Shown in pieces: positions 22,885-24,370 of a stretch of DNA of 24,370 nucleotides. A model generated the notes under the pieces. The model did no database searches, was not told the DNA's origin, and saw nothing but the letters and a program-made list of their open reading frames with translations. The translations under genes and the position numbers were made by a program. How positions within the stretch are numbered: position 1 is the stretch's first letter; every line of letters begins with the position of its first letter. The DNA is from Candidatus Saccharibacteria bacterium CG10_big_fil_rev_8_21_14_0_10_47_8 (lineage in GTDB: Bacteria; Patescibacteriota; Saccharimonadia; Saccharimonadales; UBA10212), in contig PFEG01000015.1 in NCBI GenBank assembly GCA_002793885.1, forward strand, positions 1,361 through 25,730, written 5' to 3'.

Positions 22885-23454
22885 ATGGCATTTGAGGACT
22901 ATAAAACCAAGCAGTCAGTCGTAGTGGTCTATACCGGCGAGGGCAAGGGTAAAACCAGCGCCAGTGTAGGCTTGATGGCCAGAGCGCTGGGTAACGGCTG
23001 GAGGGTGGCTTTTATCCAGTTCATCAAGCACTGGGAGGTCGGTGAGCACGAATTTATATATAAAATTCAGTTGGTGTTTGGCGATAAACTGCTGTTTTAC
23101 AAGGGTGGTAAGGGTTTTTATAATGCTGGCGAGCTGAGTGCTAAAGATGTTACACCCGCTCAGCACAAAAAAGCCGCCCAAGATACATACGCTAAAGCGC
23201 TAACGGCGGCCACCAGCGGCAAGTTCGACCTGGTAATCTGTGACGAGATAAACAACGCCCTAAAAAATAAATTAATAACAAAGGTCCAGCTTAAAAAACT
23301 CATGACAGCCCGCTTACCAAAAACCAGTGTCTGCCTGACGGGCCGGGACTTCCCGCAAGATTTGCTACCGCTGGCCGATATCGCCACCAACATGACCAAA
23401 ATACGGCACCATTTTGACGATAAGTACCTTGCTAATAAAGGTATAGATTTTTAA
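22885..23454 (+). CDS. Cob(I)alamin adenosyltransferase, CobA/CobO/BtuR family
   Basis: Transfers the adenosyl group of ATP to cob(I)alamin or cobyrinic acid a,c-diamide, giving adenosylcobalamin. The 189-residue product has the family P-loop GEGKGKTSA (18-26), the following ARALGNGWRVAFIQFIK, the acidic FDLVICDEINNALK strand, SVCLTGRDFP, and the C-terminal MTKIRHHFDDKYLANKGIDF that matches the family's typical ending (H-x-F-D-x-G-x-A-x-x-G-I-E-F). It is the only cobalamin gene visible, so salvage of an outside corrinoid for an adenosylcobalamin enzyme is more likely than de novo synthesis; class II ribonucleotide reductase would be a natural user (inference). Confidence 0.92.
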   Translation: MAFEDYKTKQSVVVVYTGEGKGKTSASVGLMARALGNGWRVAFIQFIKHWEVGEHEFIYKIQLVFGDKLLFYKGGKGFYNAGELSAKDVTPAQHKKAAQDTYAKALTAATSGKFDLVICDEINNALKNKLITKVQLKKLMTARLPKTSVCLTGRDFPQDLLPLADIATNMTKIRHHFDDKYLANKGIDF

Positions 23455-23481
23455 GTTCTTTTCCAAAGAACCAAATATATC

Positions 23482-23507
23482 CATACTTTTGTACCACCAA
23501 AAGTATG
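23482..23507. repeat. Perfect inverted repeat, 10-bp arms
   Basis: CATACTTTTG, loop TACCAC, CAAAAGTATG. It lies 27 nt after the adenosyltransferase stop and is not followed by a T-run, so it is not a typical intrinsic terminator. It may protect the 3' end of the message. Confidence 0.75.
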
Positions 23508-23579
23508 CAAAAGCTCTCGGGCTGCTGCCTCACCGTGAGTAGCTGTTGATTAAAACCAGGCTTGCTAAAGAACTCCTTG

Positions 23580-23602
23580 AAAGACTGCCCCCGGCAGTCT
23601 TT
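23580..23602. repeat. Perfect inverted repeat, 10-bp arms, 3-nt loop
   Basis: AAAGACTGCC, CCC, GGCAGTCTTT. A strong hairpin nested inside a possible outer pairing of GCTAAAG with CTTTAGC. Confidence 0.75.
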
Positions 23603-23696
23603 GCTGCGTTAAACATGCTTTAGCACCCAAGGGCGCCTAGTTTTAGCAACATCTAATCAGGGCTCGGCAGATGCCCGAAATAGACCAATCAGACCA

Positions 23697-23725
23697 GAGG
23701 TTCCAGGATCAGGTCCTGGAACCTC
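23697..23725. repeat. Perfect inverted repeat, 12-bp arms, 5-nt loop
   Basis: GAGGTTCCAGGA, TCAGG, TCCTGGAACCTC. It is the most stable-looking hairpin of the region, and no T-run follows on either strand. Confidence 0.8.
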
Positions 23726-23839
23726 GGAAGCCAAGCCCAGTCCGTTTTACTATATCTACTTCGGGTTCACCGTGCATGCCCGAAACTCAAGGGTCATTCT
23801 TTAATCTGAAACCTGAACTATAAAATGTCGACTAAAAAC

Positions 23840-23845
23840 TATAAA
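23840..23845 (+). promoter_or_regulatory. Possible -10 element of the thermonuclease gene
   Basis: TATAAA ends 10 nt before the ATG; no Shine-Dalgarno site intervenes, so a leader of only a few bases is predicted. Confidence 0.4.
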
Positions 23846-23855
23846 CTGATAACTT

Positions 23856-24370
23856 ATGAGACTTCTTGGGAGGCGAAGAACGCAGAAACTTATACTTAGC
23901 CTGCTTCTGTCTTTGGTTTTGCTGCTAATCAGCACCCATACCGATTGGTTAAAGCAGACTGCCAAAACCGCGCAGCAAAACCAGCCGGGCTTATATAGTG
24001 TGGTTAAGGTTGATGACGGCGATACCATCGTCGTAGACATGAACGGTTCCAAAGAAACAGTCAGGTTCATTGGCGTGGACACGCCAGAAACCCATGATCC
24101 GCGTAAAGCGGTCCAGTGTTATGGCCAAGAAGCGTCGAACTATACCAAGAGTCTGCTGCAGGGCAAATCGGTGCGCTTACAGGCCGACCCGCTAGATACC
24201 AACCGCGACCGTTACGGCCGGCTGCTACGGTACATATATTTGCCAGATGATACCCTGGTGGAGTCCAAGTTATTGACGGAGGGATACGCCTTGGCCTACA
24301 CCGCTTTTCCGTTCCAGAAAGCCGACGAATTTACCGGCTATGAAAACAGCGCAAAACTTGCCAATAAAGG
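23856..24370 (+). CDS. Secreted thermonuclease (SNase family), 3' end cut by window edge
   Basis: Calcium-dependent nuclease of the staphylococcal nuclease fold. The 171 complete codons encode a basic N-terminus and one hydrophobic helix (about 11-26), a signal peptide or membrane anchor, followed by the SNase domain from about residue 46. Catalytic and metal-binding positions are present: DDGDT (53-57), Arg70 in VRFIGVDTPE with Asp75 and Glu79, and Arg122 in DRYGRLLRYI. The domain's last helix lies beyond the window. Outside the cell it could break down foreign DNA or RNA to supply nucleotides, which would suit a host-dependent cell with limited synthesis (inference). Confidence 0.92.
   Translation, partial: MRLLGRRRTQKLILSLLLSLVLLLISTHTDWLKQTAKTAQQNQPGLYSVVKVDDGDTIVVDMNGSKETVRFIGVDTPETHDPRKAVQCYGQEASNYTKSLLQGKSVRLQADPLDTNRDRYGRLLRYIYLPDDTLVESKLLTEGYALAYTAFPFQKADEFTGYENSAKLANK

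Larger units (their letters stand above)
23455..23855. other. Gene-free, hairpin-rich region
   Basis: About 400 bp with no convincing coding sequence on either strand. It holds four perfect inverted repeats: a 7-bp stem with 3-nt loop right after the adenosyltransferase stop (23455-23471), and the three longer ones listed separately. GCTAAAG (23564-23570) can also pair with CTTTAGC (23620-23626) around the second long hairpin, and ATGCCCGAAA occurs twice (23671-23680, 23776-23785), the second copy able to pair with TTCGGG (23760-23765). None of the hairpins has a proper U tract. A structured RNA, a cluster of palindromic elements or a decayed element are possible; I could not match it to tRNA, tmRNA, SRP or RNase P RNA. 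Confidence 0.5.

Noticed and set aside
23510..23545. Similarity of GGCTGCTGCCTCACCG to the complement of the conserved 16S rRNA region around position 340
   Set aside because: Only a short GCTGCTGCCTC match; the surrounding bases do not follow 16S rRNA.
23455..23855. CRISPR array or tRNA/tmRNA/RNase P gene
   Set aside because: The inverted repeats differ from each other, no regular spacer pattern exists, and I found no tRNA-like arms, tag peptide frame or conserved RNase P/SRP cores.
23801..24082. 93-aa minus-strand frame at the start of the thermonuclease
   Set aside because: Overlaps the catalytic part of the thermonuclease on the other strand and has no own motifs.

Overview
The window looks like a piece of a Candidate Phyla Radiation (Patescibacteria) chromosome, most likely Candidatus Saccharibacteria (TM7). 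Reasons: small, tightly packed and often overlapping genes; a shortened F1 delta subunit; a UvrD-like helicase fused to a RecB-type nuclease; an envelope gene set with a VanY-type carboxypeptidase; and start sites that mix good Shine-Dalgarno sites with many apparent leaderless starts. TGA is used as a stop (atpF, the membrane phosphatase-like gene, the 58-aa gene), so the code is standard and the Gracilibacteria/SR1 recoding does not apply. The taxon is an inference from gene content; no rRNA is present.

Layout. 1-2649 (minus strand): F-type ATP synthase genes atpB-atpE-atpF-atpH-atpA, with atpA cut by the window edge. 2784-7024 (minus): four overlapping envelope genes read toward atpB: a 58-aa membrane protein with a YLDAGTGS motif, a methyltransferase with an extra N-terminal domain, a membrane-bound alkaline-phosphatase-superfamily enzyme and a VanY-like D,D-carboxypeptidase. 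7025-7209 is the promoter region of this operon and of a divergent VKOR-type thiol oxidoreductase. 7852-8757 (minus): PAP2/IPC-synthase-like membrane phosphatase. 8794-10476 (plus): OmpR-family response regulator and histidine kinase. 10496-14412 (minus): FAD-linked 2-hydroxyacid dehydrogenase, cydA and cydB, a minimal aerobic electron-transfer module. 14480-15022 (minus): four-helix membrane protein. 15095-17706 (plus): thyA, folA, a two-helix extracytoplasmic protein and a YdjM-like membrane protein. 17743-21108 (plus): helicase-nuclease. 21144-21800 (minus): aquaporin-family channel. 21935-23454 (plus): glutaredoxin, an unknown soluble protein, and a cobalamin adenosyltransferase. 23455-23855: gene-free region full of perfect hairpins. 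23856-end: secreted thermonuclease, cut by the window edge.

How they may work together. The FAD dehydrogenase could pass electrons through quinone to cytochrome bd, which reduces oxygen and builds the proton gradient used by the nearby ATP synthase; the two-component system lies just beyond cydB and might control it (inference). The envelope operon joins membrane-lipid/polymer and peptidoglycan chemistry and runs into the ATP synthase genes.

Most noteworthy: the overlapping envelope cassette with its tiny first gene and two-domain methyltransferase; a recurrent extended -10 element 6-7 nt before start codons; the compact oxidase module; an aquaporin lacking the usual NPA-Arg; and the hairpin-rich gene-free region.
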